Shown here piece by piece: positions 44,889-53,478 of a stretch of DNA of 64,000 nt. This DNA comes from Mesorhizobium sp. (GTDB lineage Bacteria > Pseudomonadota > Alphaproteobacteria > Rhizobiales > Rhizobiaceae). The stretch is taken from contig SAKE01000004.1 of assembly GCA_004017275.1 (NCBI GenBank), forward strand, positions 124,001 to 188,000, in the 5' to 3' direction. The notes below the pieces were generated by a model, which was not told where the DNA came from, made no database searches, and was given only the letters and a program-made list of their open reading frames with translations. The translations under genes were made by a program, and so were the position numbers. Every line of letters starts with the position of its first letter. The first letter of the stretch is position 1.

Positions 44889-45039
44889 TGCATGGCTCCG
44901 GTACTTGGATCGCGGCGACAGTCGCCAAGGCAGCGTTAAAGTCCACGATTGCGCCGGCAAACCGGCGAAGCTGAGGAGATTTTGCGCAAGGACAGTCACG
45001 TATCCTTGATCAACGGTCCCTGTCCAATCGCCCGAGCCG

Positions 45040-46077
45040 CTACTCTTCCTGGAACAGATTGATCTGCTGCTGAGCCAGATCCTTCGGCGCATCGAGGCCG
45101 AGATGGCGCCAGGCATTGGCCGTAAGCATCCGGCCGCGCGGCGTGCGCTGGATGAAACCCTGCTGGATCAGATAGGGCTCGATGATGTCCTCGATGGCGT
45201 CGCGCGGTTCGGACAGGCCGGCGGCGATCGTCTCGATGCCGACCGGCCCGCCGCCGAAATTGCGCGCGATCATCGACAGATACCGACGGTCGAGCGCGTC
45301 GAGACCGAGGGCGTCGACCTCCAGCCGGGTCAAGGCCTCGTCGGCGATCTGGCGGTCGACATGGCCATCGCCGGCGACCGAGGCGAAATCACGCACGCGG
45401 CGCAACAGCCGGCCGGCGATGCGTGGCGTGCCGCGCGCGCGCCGCGCGATCTCCAGTGCGCCATCGTCGCCGAGCGGCATTTGCAGGATGCGGGCGCCGC
45501 GCCGCACGATCTGCTCCAATTCCTCGACCGTATAGAAATTGAGCCGCACCGGGATGCCGAAGCGGTCACGCAGCGGATTGGTGAGCAGGCCAAGCCGCGT
45601 GGTCGCGGCGACCAGGGTGAAACGGGCGAGGTCGATCTTGACCGAACGTGCCGCCGGTCCTTCACCGATGATCAGGTCGAGCTGGAAATCCTCCATCGCC
45701 GGATAGAGGATTTCCTCCACCGCCGGGCTCAGCCGGTGGATCTCGTCGATGAACAGCACGTCGCCTTCCTCGAGATTGGTCAGCAGCGCGGCAAGATCGC
45801 CGGCCTTGGCGATGACCGGGCCGGAGGTGGAGCGGAAATTGACACCGAGCTCGCGCGCCATGATCTGCGCCAGCGTCGTCTTGCCGAGGCCCGGCGGTCC
45901 GACGAACAGCACATGGTCGAGCGCCTCGTTGCGGCCCTTGGCGGCCTCGATGAACACTTTGAGATTGGCCCGCACTGCCGCCTGGCCGACAAAATCGTCG
46001 AGCGTCTGCGGCCGCAATGTCTGCTCGGCATCCTCGCCGCGTTTCTCCGGCGTAATCAGGCGGGGCGACAGGCTCAT
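45040..46077 (-). CDS. ruvB: Holliday junction branch-migration ATPase RuvB
   Basis: 345 residues. Walker [16 protein letters not shown], Walker [11 protein letters not shown], sensor ATTRLG, and a C-terminal winged helix ending [19 protein letters not shown] hexameric motor on Holliday junctions with RuvA. The start is [14 protein letters not shown]. It lies 43 bases downstream of ruvA. Confidence 0.97.
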   Translation of the reverse strand: MSLSPRLITPEKRGEDAEQTLRPQTLDDFVGQAAVRANLKVFIEAAKGRNEALDHVLFVGPPGLGKTTLAQIMARELGVNFRSTSGPVIAKAGDLAALLTNLEEGDVLFIDEIHRLSPAVEEILYPAMEDFQLDLIIGEGPAARSVKIDLARFTLVAATTRLGLLTNPLRDRFGIPVRLNFYTVEELEQIVRRGARILQMPLGDDGALEIARRARGTPRIAGRLLRRVRDFASVAGDGHVDRQIADEALTRLEVDALGLDALDRRYLSMIARNFGGGPVGIETIAAGLSEPRDAIEDIIEPYLIQQGFIQRTPRGRMLTANAWRHLGLDAPKDLAQQQINLFQEE

Positions 46078-46120
46078 GCCGCCCTCCTTGCACACGGCGA
46101 GGAACTGGACAAGCGACGGC

Positions 46121-46741
46121 TCACCGCGCCAGTTCCTTCAGCCCGAAGCGGATCAGCTTGGGCGCATCGGCATCCTCGCCCGCCGTCTTCAGCGCTGCCG
46201 CCACCGCATTGGCGGCGGTGTCGCGCGAATAGCCGAGATTGACCAGCGCCGAGACCGCATCCGTGATCGGCGCGGATGCCACGCCATCGCCGAGTTCCTG
46301 CTTCAGCCCGATGGTGCCCGAAGCGGTGCCGGCATAGGCCGGCGCCTTGTTCTTCAACTCGGTGACGATGCGCTCGGCCACCTTCTTGCCGACGCCGGGC
46401 GCACGAGAAACCATGGCGATGTCGCGCAGCGCAATGGCGTTGGCGAGGTCGGCGGGCGCCAGCGTCGACAGGATGGCCAGCGCCACCTTGGCGCCGACGC
46501 CGGGAACATTGTTCATCAGCAGCCGGAACCACTCGCGCTCCAGCACCGACTGGAAGCCGTAGAGCCGCAGCATGTCCTCGCGCACATAGGTCTCCATGAA
46601 CAGCACCACCGCCTCGCCTGGCGAAGGCAGCGCGGCCAGCGTGCGCGCCGAGCAATAGGCGACATAGCCGACGCCGTGGATGTCGACGAGGCAATGGTCC
46701 TCTTCGATCTCGTCCAGCGTGCCTTTGAGTTTGCCGATCAT
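46121..46741 (-). CDS. ruvA: Holliday junction DNA helicase subunit RuvA
   Basis: 206 residues. N-terminal OB domain ([31 protein letters not shown]), two helix-hairpin-helix motifs ([26 protein letters not shown]) and a C-terminal RuvB-binding domain ([19 protein letters not shown]). A tetramer that binds four-way junctions. Normally directly behind ruvC; here vapBC intervenes. Confidence 0.97.
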   Translation of the reverse strand: MIGKLKGTLDEIEEDHCLVDIHGVGYVAYCSARTLAALPSPGEAVVLFMETYVREDMLRLYGFQSVLEREWFRLLMNNVPGVGAKVALAILSTLAPADLANAIALRDIAMVSRAPGVGKKVAERIVTELKNKAPAYAGTASGTIGLKQELGDGVASAPITDAVSALVNLGYSRDTAANAVAAALKTAGEDADAPKLIRFGLKELAR

Positions 46742-46768
46742 TCCAGATCTTTCATGGAAGATGACCCC

Positions 46769-47188
46769 TCATGGGTGCGTTTCAGGAGAGATGATGTCGA
46801 GGTCGGGAAAGTAACTGCGATAACGCGCAGCGTCGCGGGTCAAAAGACGGTGTCCGGCAACGGTGGCATGGGCGCCAATGAAGAAATCAGGCAAGGTCCG
46901 TTCTCGAACGCCACCGGCACGGCGATAGCGGGAATGCGTGACGCCCGCAAGGAATGCCGCGTCCCAAGGTACAAGTTCGCGGTCCATCTCGAGCATGTCG
47001 ACTGCTTTTCGAAGCGCCGTTTCCGTCGCAATCAGCGGCGCCAACTCGGACCAGACGATCGTATTGACCACCAATGCGCCGTCGCGGCGGCAGGAGGCGA
47101 TCGCCGACGCCGACCATTCTTTCAGCGGTCCGACTGGACCCCAAACGTCGATCAGGACATTTGTGTCAATCAACGTCGAGATCTTCAC
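46769..47188 (-). CDS. vapC: VapC-family PIN-domain toxin
   Basis: 139 residues from GTG at 47188. PIN-domain acidic residues are visible: LIDTNVLIDV (first Asp), WSELAPLI (Glu), and FFIGAHATVAGHRLLTRDAARYRSYFPDL (the usual second and third acids are D/G-like; the first slot reads FIGAHA, with D in TRDAARY). Predicted RNase cleaving tRNA or rRNA. Overlaps vapB by 23 bases. Confidence 0.9.
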   Translation of the reverse strand: MKISTLIDTNVLIDVWGPVGPLKEWSASAIASCRRDGALVVNTIVWSELAPLIATETALRKAVDMLEMDRELVPWDAAFLAGVTHSRYRRAGGVRERTLPDFFIGAHATVAGHRLLTRDAARYRSYFPDLDIISPETHP

Positions 47189-47435
47189 GCGGCCCCCTCA
47201 ACCACTCCATGTACTGATCGGTGGTCATGCCGCCCAAATCCAACGTCCCCTCCATCCGGTCAAGGACATCGTTGAACCTGCGCAATTTCTCTTCCTGGGA
47301 AAGGTTCTCGTTGACGGCAACCAGCTGAACGCCCCCTTCGGTGGCCACGAACTCCACCTCGGAACCCGGGCCGATGCCCAGACGGTCCCTAATAGGCTTG
47401 GGGATTGTAACTTGCCCCTTGGTGGTCAAGCGCAT
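47166..47435 (-). CDS. vapB: VapB-family AbrB-type antitoxin
   Basis: 89 residues. N-terminal SpoVT/AbrB swapped-hairpin DNA-binding domain: MRLTTKGQVTIPKPIRDRLG then GPGSEVEFVATEGGVQLV. The C-terminal part (FNDVLDRMEGTLDLGGMTTDQYMEWLRG) would wrap the toxin. Its ribosome site is embedded in the operator palindrome. It lies 53 bases downstream of ruvC. Confidence 0.9.
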   Translation of the reverse strand: MRLTTKGQVTIPKPIRDRLGIGPGSEVEFVATEGGVQLVAVNENLSQEEKLRRFNDVLDRMEGTLDLGGMTTDQYMEWLRGPREDLDVD

Positions 47436-47436
47436 T

Positions 47437-47456
47437 GTAATACCTCCAGGTATTAC
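47437..47456 (-). promoter_or_regulatory. vapBC operator palindrome containing the ribosome-binding site
   Basis: Perfect palindrome GTAATACCT-GG-AGGTATTAC on the minus strand, one base upstream of the vapB ATG. The GGAGG Shine-Dalgarno is its centre, so a bound VapB or an RNA hairpin would each hide the start site. Confidence 0.75.
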
Positions 47457-47488
47457 TTATCCCTGCGGCGGGAACAAGTCAAGAACAT

Positions 47489-47998
47489 CTATCCAGCCAG
47501 CGCCATCCTGTATGCCACGCTTTGCCGGTGATGTGCGTGGCAGATGGCGATGGCCAGCGCGTCGGCGGCATGTTCGGTGTCGAAAATGGCTTTCGGCAGC
47601 AGCACCTTCACCATCATGTGGATCTGTTTCTTGTCGCCATGGCCGACGCCGATCACCGCCTTCTTGACGGCGTTGGGCGCATATTCTGCAACGACAAGCC
47701 CGGCACGCGCCGGCACCAGCATGGCGATGCCGCGCGCCTGGCCGAGCTTCAGCGTTGCCACCGCGTCCTTGTTGACGAAGGTCTGTTCGACCGCCGCCTC
47801 GTGCGGCATGGCGCGGTGCAGGATTTCGGCGAGCCCGTCATGCAATTGGCAAAGACGTGTTGCCAATGCCGCCTTGTCGTCGGACTTCACGGTGCCCGAA
47901 GCAATGAAGCGCAGCGAATTGCCGAGGCTTTCGACGATGCCCCAGCCGGTCCGCCTAAGCCCCGGATCGATACCGATGATGCGAATCGCTTCCGCCAT
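47489..47998 (-). CDS. ruvC: Crossover junction endodeoxyribonuclease RuvC
   Basis: 169 residues. Acidic active site: [14 protein letters not shown] (Asp), [11 protein letters not shown] (Glu), [12 protein letters not shown] (Asp pair region). Resolves Holliday junctions with RuvAB. First gene of ruvC-vapB-vapC-ruvA-ruvB. Confidence 0.96.
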   Translation of the reverse strand: MAEAIRIIGIDPGLRRTGWGIVESLGNSLRFIASGTVKSDDKAALATRLCQLHDGLAEILHRAMPHEAAVEQTFVNKDAVATLKLGQARGIAMLVPARAGLVVAEYAPNAVKKAVIGVGHGDKKQIHMMVKVLLPKAIFDTEHAADALAIAICHAHHRQSVAYRMALAG

Positions 47999-48072
47999 TT
48001 GCCGACTTTACCTCCGGCACACAGCGATGCCAGCGAAATGTGAACAAACCGGAAACGGGGAGGTGGCCGAAA

Positions 48073-48606
48073 TTACCCTCTGGCGAAGGCCGTGTTCAGC
48101 AGGCTGATCTGGTCGGAAACCGGATTGGGACGGCGGCTCATCGGCTGCATGTCGACCACGGCGCCGGAGCCATAGATCTCGTCGTCCATGCGGCGTACCA
48201 ATGCTTGCAGGCGTAGCGAGCGCGTAACGAGGTCGAGGAAATCCTCGGGCAGTTCGGCCCAACCGGCGGCTTCGTCATGGGCGGAAGCGGTGTCGAGGCG
48301 CACCTTGGACTTTTCCGACGCAACCTGGTCGCGGGTCATCTCGCCCGAATTGGCGGCGCGCTGCAAAAGCAGCCAGGACGCAACCTGCATCAGCCTGGTG
48401 GTGAGCCGCATCGATTCGGCGGCATAGAGCGTGGCCGCCAGCCTGGACAGTTTCTTCGCCTCGGCCCGGCCCTTGCCGTCGAGATATTCGGCCGCCTGCT
48501 CGACGAGGCCCATACCTTCCTGGTAAAGCGGCTTGAACGATTGCGAGAAAACCCGGCGCTCCGCCAGTTTGACGGTTTTCGCACTGCCCTTCGAAGGCTC
48601 GTTCAT
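48073..48606 (-). CDS. rcdA: RcdA-like regulator of CtrA degradation (DUF1465)
   Basis: 177 residues, the size of Caulobacter RcdA. Landmarks are FKPLYQEGMGLVEQAAEYLD, AESMRLTTRLMQVASWLLLQ and DLVTRSLRLQALVRRMDDEIYG. RcdA is an adaptor that helps ClpXP degrade the cell-cycle regulator CtrA. The ATG at 48606 (MNEPSKGSAK) is preferred over an upstream in-frame start. A perfect CtrA box lies 115 bases upstream, suggesting feedback. Confidence 0.85.
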   Translation of the reverse strand: MNEPSKGSAKTVKLAERRVFSQSFKPLYQEGMGLVEQAAEYLDGKGRAEAKKLSRLAATLYAAESMRLTTRLMQVASWLLLQRAANSGEMTRDQVASEKSKVRLDTASAHDEAAGWAELPEDFLDLVTRSLRLQALVRRMDDEIYGSGAVVDMQPMSRRPNPVSDQISLLNTAFARG

Positions 48607-48720
48607 TGATACGCCCCTGCACTTGCAACCGGCTGATTCGGCTCCCTGCCGATACACCCGGAACCCTATCTGACTGAAGCTTGAAAATGCGCTTCGTCAC
48701 CGGTGAAGGCAAGCACATGT

Positions 48721-48736
48721 TTAACAGAAGGTTAAC
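48721..48736 (-). promoter_or_regulatory. Consensus CtrA box upstream of rcdA
   Basis: TTAA-CAGAAGG-TTAAC, an exact TTAA-N7-TTAAC (read on the + strand; the motif can act in either orientation). In Caulobacter rcdA transcription depends on CtrA. Confidence 0.7.
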
Positions 48737-48769
48737 AGCGGCCCGCCGTCCCGTGCCCCCGAGAATTCG

Positions 48770-48803
48770 GACAAAAAAAGAGCCGCGGATAAGGCGGCTC
48801 TCA
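48770..48803 (-). terminator. Terminator of the small membrane-protein gene
   Basis: Stem AGAGCCGC / GCGGCTCT (48777-48800 region). On the minus strand it is followed by a run of seven T. It serves the gene at 48977-49357. Confidence 0.85.
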
Positions 48804-48976
48804 GGAGTTTAACAGGGAGGCGTCAAACAAAGTGGCTCCAACCACTCGGTAAGAATCCAGATCACTGGATGGACATAGTAAACGCCTGTAAAGCTTAATG
48901 AAGCCTTAAAGGCTGGCATGTTTTTTGATCGAACGCCGCCATCCTGTCCCGTAACAGCACAGCCTTCAGGCTTAGC

Positions 48977-49357
48977 CTACGCCGTCCTCCAGACGGCGGG
49001 CAGGGCGACGAAGGCAAACAGCAGCATTGCCGCGTAGAAGCCCATCGAGGAGGCCGCCACCAGCGGTTCGATCGCGGCATTGCCGCCGAGCAGGAAAAAC
49101 AGGCCGATCAACAGGCCGATGCCGCTGACCGCGGTCAGCCAGAAATGAACGTTGGCGAGCGTCTTTTGCCCGATCGCCGGAAACAGATGGTAGAAGAAGG
49201 CAAAGACCGCCGACATCAGCCATCCGGCCACCATCGTGTGGGCGTGGGTCGGCATCTGGCCATGATCCTGGCTGATCGCCATGTACAGGCCGAGCCCCAT
49301 GCCGCACAGCGAATAGATGATCGCCAGCGTGAAGAAATTCCGTGCTACCCCTTGCAT
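48977..49357 (-). CDS. Small four-helix membrane protein resembling a piece of haem-copper oxidase subunit I
   Basis: 126 residues with about four membrane segments (FFTLAIIYSLCGMGLGLYMA; MVAGWLMSAVFAFFYHLFP; FWLTAVSGIGLLIGLFFLL; GFYAAMLLFAFVALP). The motif HGQMPTHAHTMVAGW with a following YHLFP resembles a haem-ligand helix of cbb3/NorB-type subunit I, but the protein is far too short for an oxidase. It could bind haem; no function is known. Start at MQGVARNFF; monocistronic with its own terminator. Confidence 0.8.
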   Translation of the reverse strand: MQGVARNFFTLAIIYSLCGMGLGLYMAISQDHGQMPTHAHTMVAGWLMSAVFAFFYHLFPAIGQKTLANVHFWLTAVSGIGLLIGLFFLLGGNAAIEPLVAASSMGFYAAMLLFAFVALPAVWRTA

Positions 49358-49696
49358 AATAGTCCCCCGAATTGCCTTTTCCCGTTTGCGGGAATGGGTT
49401 GATCATCAGGCGACTGGTGTCGCCACCGGGCTCCCGGCGTTAGCGCACTAGCATCGGCGATGTTTCCGGACGATGTCGCGCCAACCCCTCCCGACGATTC
49501 GTATATTAGCAGGAAATCAGATAGCGCGTTCACTATCTCAATCTCAGCTGCTTCTTTCATTGGCAGGGCGCTGAAACAGAGCCGGATTTTCCGCGACATC
49601 GTTCCGATACAGGCGCCGCGCTAAACGCCCGCTCCTCTGACGGCCGGCGCAAATCCGCGCCGCCGCAACCTGACCGGAACACTGCAGGAGCAACCC
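49358..49696. other. 339-base divergent intergenic region
   Basis: Lies between two divergently transcribed membrane-protein genes and must contain both promoters. Apart from an AGGAG ribosome site just before 49697, no motif, repeat or gene stood out. Confidence 0.4.
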
Positions 49697-50248
49697 ATGG
49701 ACTGGTACTCGATCGTTAAATTCCTCCACGTCACGACCGCCATTCTGTGGGTCGGCGGCGGCTTTGTGCTGTTCCTGCTCGGCGTGCTTGCCGAGCGGGC
49801 GGGCAACATCGAGGACAAGCTGCAGGCGATGCGCGCCAGCGGCCAGCTGGGCGGCAGGTTCTTTGCACCGATGTCGATGCTGACGCTGATCTTCGGCCTC
49901 GTCATGTGCTGGTTCTGGGTCGGCTTTTCCGACTTGTGGATCCTGATCGGCCTGGCCGGTTACGTCACGACTTTTTCGATCGGCATGTTCATCTTCAAGC
50001 CGACAGCCGAACGCATGGGCGCGATGATCGCCAAGGAGGGCGTCACACCGGCCGTTCTTGCCATCGGTCAGCGCATGATGAGCGCGGCACGCTTCGACTA
50101 TGCGGTGATGCTGGTGATCGTTGCCGACATGGTGCTCAAGCCGACCGCGCATGACATCGGCATCCTCGCAGGCATGGTGCTGGTCGTCATGATCGGCGCC
50201 ACACTGGCCTTTGGCGGTAACCGCCGCCTCGTGCCGAGCGCCGCCTGA
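49697..50248 (+). CDS. DUF2269-type integral membrane protein
   Basis: 183 residues, about four membrane segments. N-terminus MDWYSIVKFLHVTTAILWVGGG has the His and WxGG typical of the DUF2269/CopD-like membrane group. Later segments are MLTLIFGLVMCWFWVGF, LWILIGLAGYVTTFSIGMF and VMLVIVADMVL. Function unknown; conserved histidines hint at haem or metal binding. Ribosome site AGGAG seven bases upstream. Confidence 0.8.
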   Translation: MDWYSIVKFLHVTTAILWVGGGFVLFLLGVLAERAGNIEDKLQAMRASGQLGGRFFAPMSMLTLIFGLVMCWFWVGFSDLWILIGLAGYVTTFSIGMFIFKPTAERMGAMIAKEGVTPAVLAIGQRMMSAARFDYAVMLVIVADMVLKPTAHDIGILAGMVLVVMIGATLAFGGNRRLVPSAA

Positions 50249-50283
50249 CCACCAGGCGGCAAGGCGGCTACGCGGCCGCCTTC

Positions 50284-51054
50284 TTAGATCAGTCCGGCAA
50301 TGCCATCCCAAAGCAGCTTCAGCGCCACGACCGCGACGGTTGCGTAGGTGAAGGGATAGAAGATTTCCGGCCGCATCCGCCGCACCAGCCACGCCCCGGC
50401 GATGGTCGACAGCGGCGCCAGCGGCATCAGCACCGCCGACGCCGTCAGATTGGCGGTGTCGAACTGGCCGAGCGCGAAATAGGGCACCAGCTTCAGCGCA
50501 TTGGTGGCTGCGAAGAAGATCGCCGCGGTGCCCGACAGAATTTTGGGATCGAGCCGAATCGGCAAGGCATAGACCTGGAACGGCGGGCCGCCGACATGGG
50601 CGACGAAGCTGGTGAAGCCGGCGACCGTGCCCCAGATGGCGGCAGCCAAGCGGTTGGGCGCGACCGCGTGGTCGGCACCATGGCGAAACTGCAGATAGAG
50701 CCAGCGCAGGACGAAGATGATGGCGACGGCGCCGACGATCAGCCGCACCGCCTCTTCGGTGACGAGTGCCGCCGTCAGCCAGCCGAGGCAGATGCCGATG
50801 ACGGCGCCCGGCATCATGTCGACCAGCATCTTGCGGTCGTAGACGCCCCACCATGTCCACACCGACACGATATCCATCAGGCACAGGATCGGCAGCAGGA
50901 TGGCGGCCGCCTGCACCGGCGGCATGGTCAGCGCCATCAGTGGCACGCCGACGAAGCCGACGGCGCCGCCGAACCCGCCCTTGGACAGGCCGACCAGAAT
51001 GACCGCCGGAATGGCAGCCGCGTAGAACCACGGATCGAGAAGCAGGCCGGACAT
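50284..51054 (-). CDS. TauE/SafE-family membrane exporter
   Basis: 256 residues with about eight membrane segments. Start MSGLLLDPWFYAAAIPAVIL and the family glycine motif LVGLSKGGFGGAVGFVGVPL; second-half repeat GTVAGFTSFVAHVGGPPFQVY. The family exports sulfite, sulfoacetate or other small organosulfur anions; the substrate is unknown here. Confidence 0.9.
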   Translation of the reverse strand: MSGLLLDPWFYAAAIPAVILVGLSKGGFGGAVGFVGVPLMALTMPPVQAAAILLPILCLMDIVSVWTWWGVYDRKMLVDMMPGAVIGICLGWLTAALVTEEAVRLIVGAVAIIFVLRWLYLQFRHGADHAVAPNRLAAAIWGTVAGFTSFVAHVGGPPFQVYALPIRLDPKILSGTAAIFFAATNALKLVPYFALGQFDTANLTASAVLMPLAPLSTIAGAWLVRRMRPEIFYPFTYATVAVVALKLLWDGIAGLI

Positions 51055-51167
51055 GGGAGGGGGCTGGGTCTGGAGGGAAAGCGTATCGACGCTTGAATAG
51101 CCCAGAATCCCGAGCGGAGCGACAGCAAATATGGCGAACCGGCGGCCGGCTTTCCGCCCGGCTTCGA

Positions 51168-51647
51168 TCAGGATGCCTGCAAAATCTTTGCCCTGTCGCG
51201 AGAGGCGGTTGCGTCGAGCGGTGGCGGCCGCCGCCGGATCGGCTGCGCCTTGATGATGGCGGTGCTGGTCTCGGCCTTGTCGGCGATGCGGTCGAGGATG
51301 CCGTCGAGATCGCCGATCGAGCGCACGAACAGCCGGGCGACGAAGCAGTCATCACCCGTCACCTTGTCGCATTCGCCGAATTCGGGGATTTCCTCGATCA
51401 GCTTCTGGACGATGTGCAGCTTGCCCGGCAGCGGCCGGATGCGCACGATGGCCTGCAGGGTGTAACCGAGCGCCAGCGGATCGATCTCGACGGTGAATGC
51501 CCGGATGACGCCGCGCTCCTCGAGCCGGCGTAGCCGCTCCGAGACGCTGGGCGATGACAGCCCGACCTGGGCGGCCAGTTCCTTCAGCGAGGTCCGCGCA
51601 TCCTTGACCAGGATTTCGAGGAGATTTCGGTCGAGATCGTCAAGCAT
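51168..51647 (-). CDS. Lrp/AsnC-family transcriptional regulator
   Basis: 159 residues. N-terminal helix-turn-helix (LDRNLLEILVKDARTSLKELAAQVGLSSPSVSERLRRLEE) and C-terminal RAM effector domain (GYTLQAIVRIRPLPGKLHIVQKL; KVTGDDCFVARLFVRSI). Usually senses an amino acid. Divergently arranged with an EamA transporter with 132 bases between starts, a classic regulator-exporter pair, so it probably controls that gene. Confidence 0.92.
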   Translation of the reverse strand: MLDDLDRNLLEILVKDARTSLKELAAQVGLSSPSVSERLRRLEERGVIRAFTVEIDPLALGYTLQAIVRIRPLPGKLHIVQKLIEEIPEFGECDKVTGDDCFVARLFVRSIGDLDGILDRIADKAETSTAIIKAQPIRRRPPPLDATASRDRAKILQAS

Positions 51648-51779
51648 TTTACATTTCTCGCAGATTTGAAGCTATCACCTAACATAATCAGGCAATTTAC
51701 CCATATCTCCTTTCCAATCGGATGGAAACCCGCATTGCCGCGTGAGATTATCGCGGTTCAACTGATACGGAGGTTTGTT

Positions 51780-52697
51780 GTGAACGATACGGTGCGCGGC
51801 ACGGTCGAAATGTCCGCCGCAATGGCGATCCTGGGAACGATCGGATGGTTCGTCGTCCTGTCCGGCCAGCCGATCATGGATGTCGTGTTCTGGCGCTGCG
51901 CCTTCGGCGCGCTGACGCTGCTCATCATCTGCGCCGCCCTTGGCTTGCTGCGCAACAGACTGTCGCTGCGCATCGTCGGCATCGCCGCGCTCGGCGGCGT
52001 CGCCATCGTCGTCAACTGGCTTTTGCTGTTTAGCGCTTTCTCCCGCGCGTCGATTTCTATCGCCACCGCCGTCTACAACACGCAGCCCTTCATGCTGGTC
52101 GGCTTCGGTGCGCTGTTCTTCGCCGAGCGGCTGACCGTGACCAAGCTGACCTGGCTCGCCATCGCCTTCGCCGGCATGGTTCTGATCGTGCAGTCGGCCC
52201 CCGATGCCGGCCCCAATGCCGGCATGGTCGGCACGGATTATTTTACCGGCATCGTCATGGCGCTGGGCGCAGCCTTCTTCTGGGCTGTCGCCGCCATCGT
52301 CACCAAGAAGCTCAAGGGCACGCCGCCGCATCTGATCGCGCTGATCCAGGTCTGCGTCGGCGTCGTCATGCTGGCGCCTTTCGCCGATCTTGCAGAGCTT
52401 CCGGCCGATGCCTGGAGCTGGGCCATGCTGGCGACGCTCGGCATCGTCCATACCGGCCTGATGTACATACTGATGTACGGCGCCATCCAGAAGCTGCCGA
52501 CGCATCTGCAGGGTTCGCTGTCCTTCATCTATCCCGTCGTCGCCATCCTGGTCGATGTCCTCGCCTTTGGCCATCGGCTGCATTTGAGCCAGATTGTCGG
52601 CGCCACAGCCATCCTGATCGCCGCCGCCGGCATGAATCTCGGCTGGACGCTTTGGAAGGGCAAACCGCCCGTTGCGAACCCGCACCCGATCAAGTGA
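51780..52697 (+). CDS. EamA/DMT-family transporter
   Basis: 305 residues, about ten membrane segments in two EamA repeats (MAILGTIGWFVVLSGQPIMD start; GAAFFWAVAAIVTKKLKG second repeat). The GTG at 51780 is chosen because GGAGG precedes it by six bases; the frame is open further upstream without a ribosome site. Likely exports an amino acid or metabolite under control of the divergent Lrp-type regulator. Confidence 0.9.
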   Translation: MNDTVRGTVEMSAAMAILGTIGWFVVLSGQPIMDVVFWRCAFGALTLLIICAALGLLRNRLSLRIVGIAALGGVAIVVNWLLLFSAFSRASISIATAVYNTQPFMLVGFGALFFAERLTVTKLTWLAIAFAGMVLIVQSAPDAGPNAGMVGTDYFTGIVMALGAAFFWAVAAIVTKKLKGTPPHLIALIQVCVGVVMLAPFADLAELPADAWSWAMLATLGIVHTGLMYILMYGAIQKLPTHLQGSLSFIYPVVAILVDVLAFGHRLHLSQIVGATAILIAAAGMNLGWTLWKGKPPVANPHPIK

Positions 52698-52829
52698 AGC
52701 GGCCGTCGGCTACCCGGCGGCTCAAACATCGCGATCCCGCTGCCCGCCTGTTCAAAGCGGGCACTTTGCTCTATGCCGCAATCCAACCATCTTCGCCCGG
52801 CATAGGCGAAACGCGGGACCCGAAGAACC

Positions 52830-53477
52830 ATGAATGACGCAACGCCCCCCAACCGCTGTCGCATCGTGCTGATCGCGCCGCCCGGCGCGACGGCGGCCCG
52901 TATTGTCGCGGCATTCGAAGGTGGCGACGTCGCGTCGCTGATCCTGCCCGAAAACGGCATGGATGAGGCCTCCTTCCAGGCTTTTGCCGAACAGATCGTG
53001 CCGGCAGCGCAGGCCGCCGGCATCGCCGTCGTCATCGCCGGCGACACCCGCATAGCCGGCCGCGTGCAAGCCGACGGCATCCATGTCGAAGTCTCCAAGG
53101 CCGAGCTGGCCGAAACGATCGAGCATTTCCAGGCAAGGATGATGGTCGGCACCGGCGGCGCCAAGACGCGTGACGACGCGCTCGAGCTCGGCGAGGTCAG
53201 GCCCGACTACATCTTCTTCGGCCGCTTCGGCTACGACAACAAGCCCGAACCGCACCCGCGCAACCTGTCGCTCGGCGCATGGTGGGCCGACATGATCCAG
53301 ATCCCTTGCATCGTCATGGCCGGATCCGACATCGCCTCGGTCGAAGCCGTAGGCGCCACCGGTGCCGAATTCGTGGCGCTGTCGAGCGCGGTGTTCGGCG
53401 ACGGCGTCGACCCCAGGACAGCGGTCGCCGCCGCCAACGCGCTGCTCGACGAGACCGCGCCGCGCTTCGAGGACTGA
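52830..53477 (+). CDS. ThiE/TenI-like thiamine-phosphate-synthase-fold protein
   Basis: 215 residues with TIM-barrel landmarks of the TMP synthase/TenI superfamily: ADGIHVEVSKAELAE, MVGTGGAKTRDDALELGEVRPDYIFFGRFGYD, and CIVMAGSDIASVEAV. The diphosphate- and pyrimidine-binding QLR/K motif of true ThiE is absent at the first strand (VASLILPENGM instead). A genuine ThiE activity is therefore doubtful; it may have a regulatory or related role. Followed by the Sel1 gene one base after its stop. Confidence 0.8.
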   Translation: MNDATPPNRCRIVLIAPPGATAARIVAAFEGGDVASLILPENGMDEASFQAFAEQIVPAAQAAGIAVVIAGDTRIAGRVQADGIHVEVSKAELAETIEHFQARMMVGTGGAKTRDDALELGEVRPDYIFFGRFGYDNKPEPHPRNLSLGAWWADMIQIPCIVMAGSDIASVEAVGATGAEFVALSSAVFGDGVDPRTAVAAANALLDETAPRFED

Positions 53478-53478
53478 C

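Larger units (their letters stand above)
48607..48976. other. 370-base intergenic region upstream of rcdA
   Basis: Contains the rcdA promoter region with a CtrA box (48721-48736) and the terminator of the upstream small membrane-protein gene (48770-48803). Between 48804 and 48976 nothing further was recognised. Confidence 0.6.
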
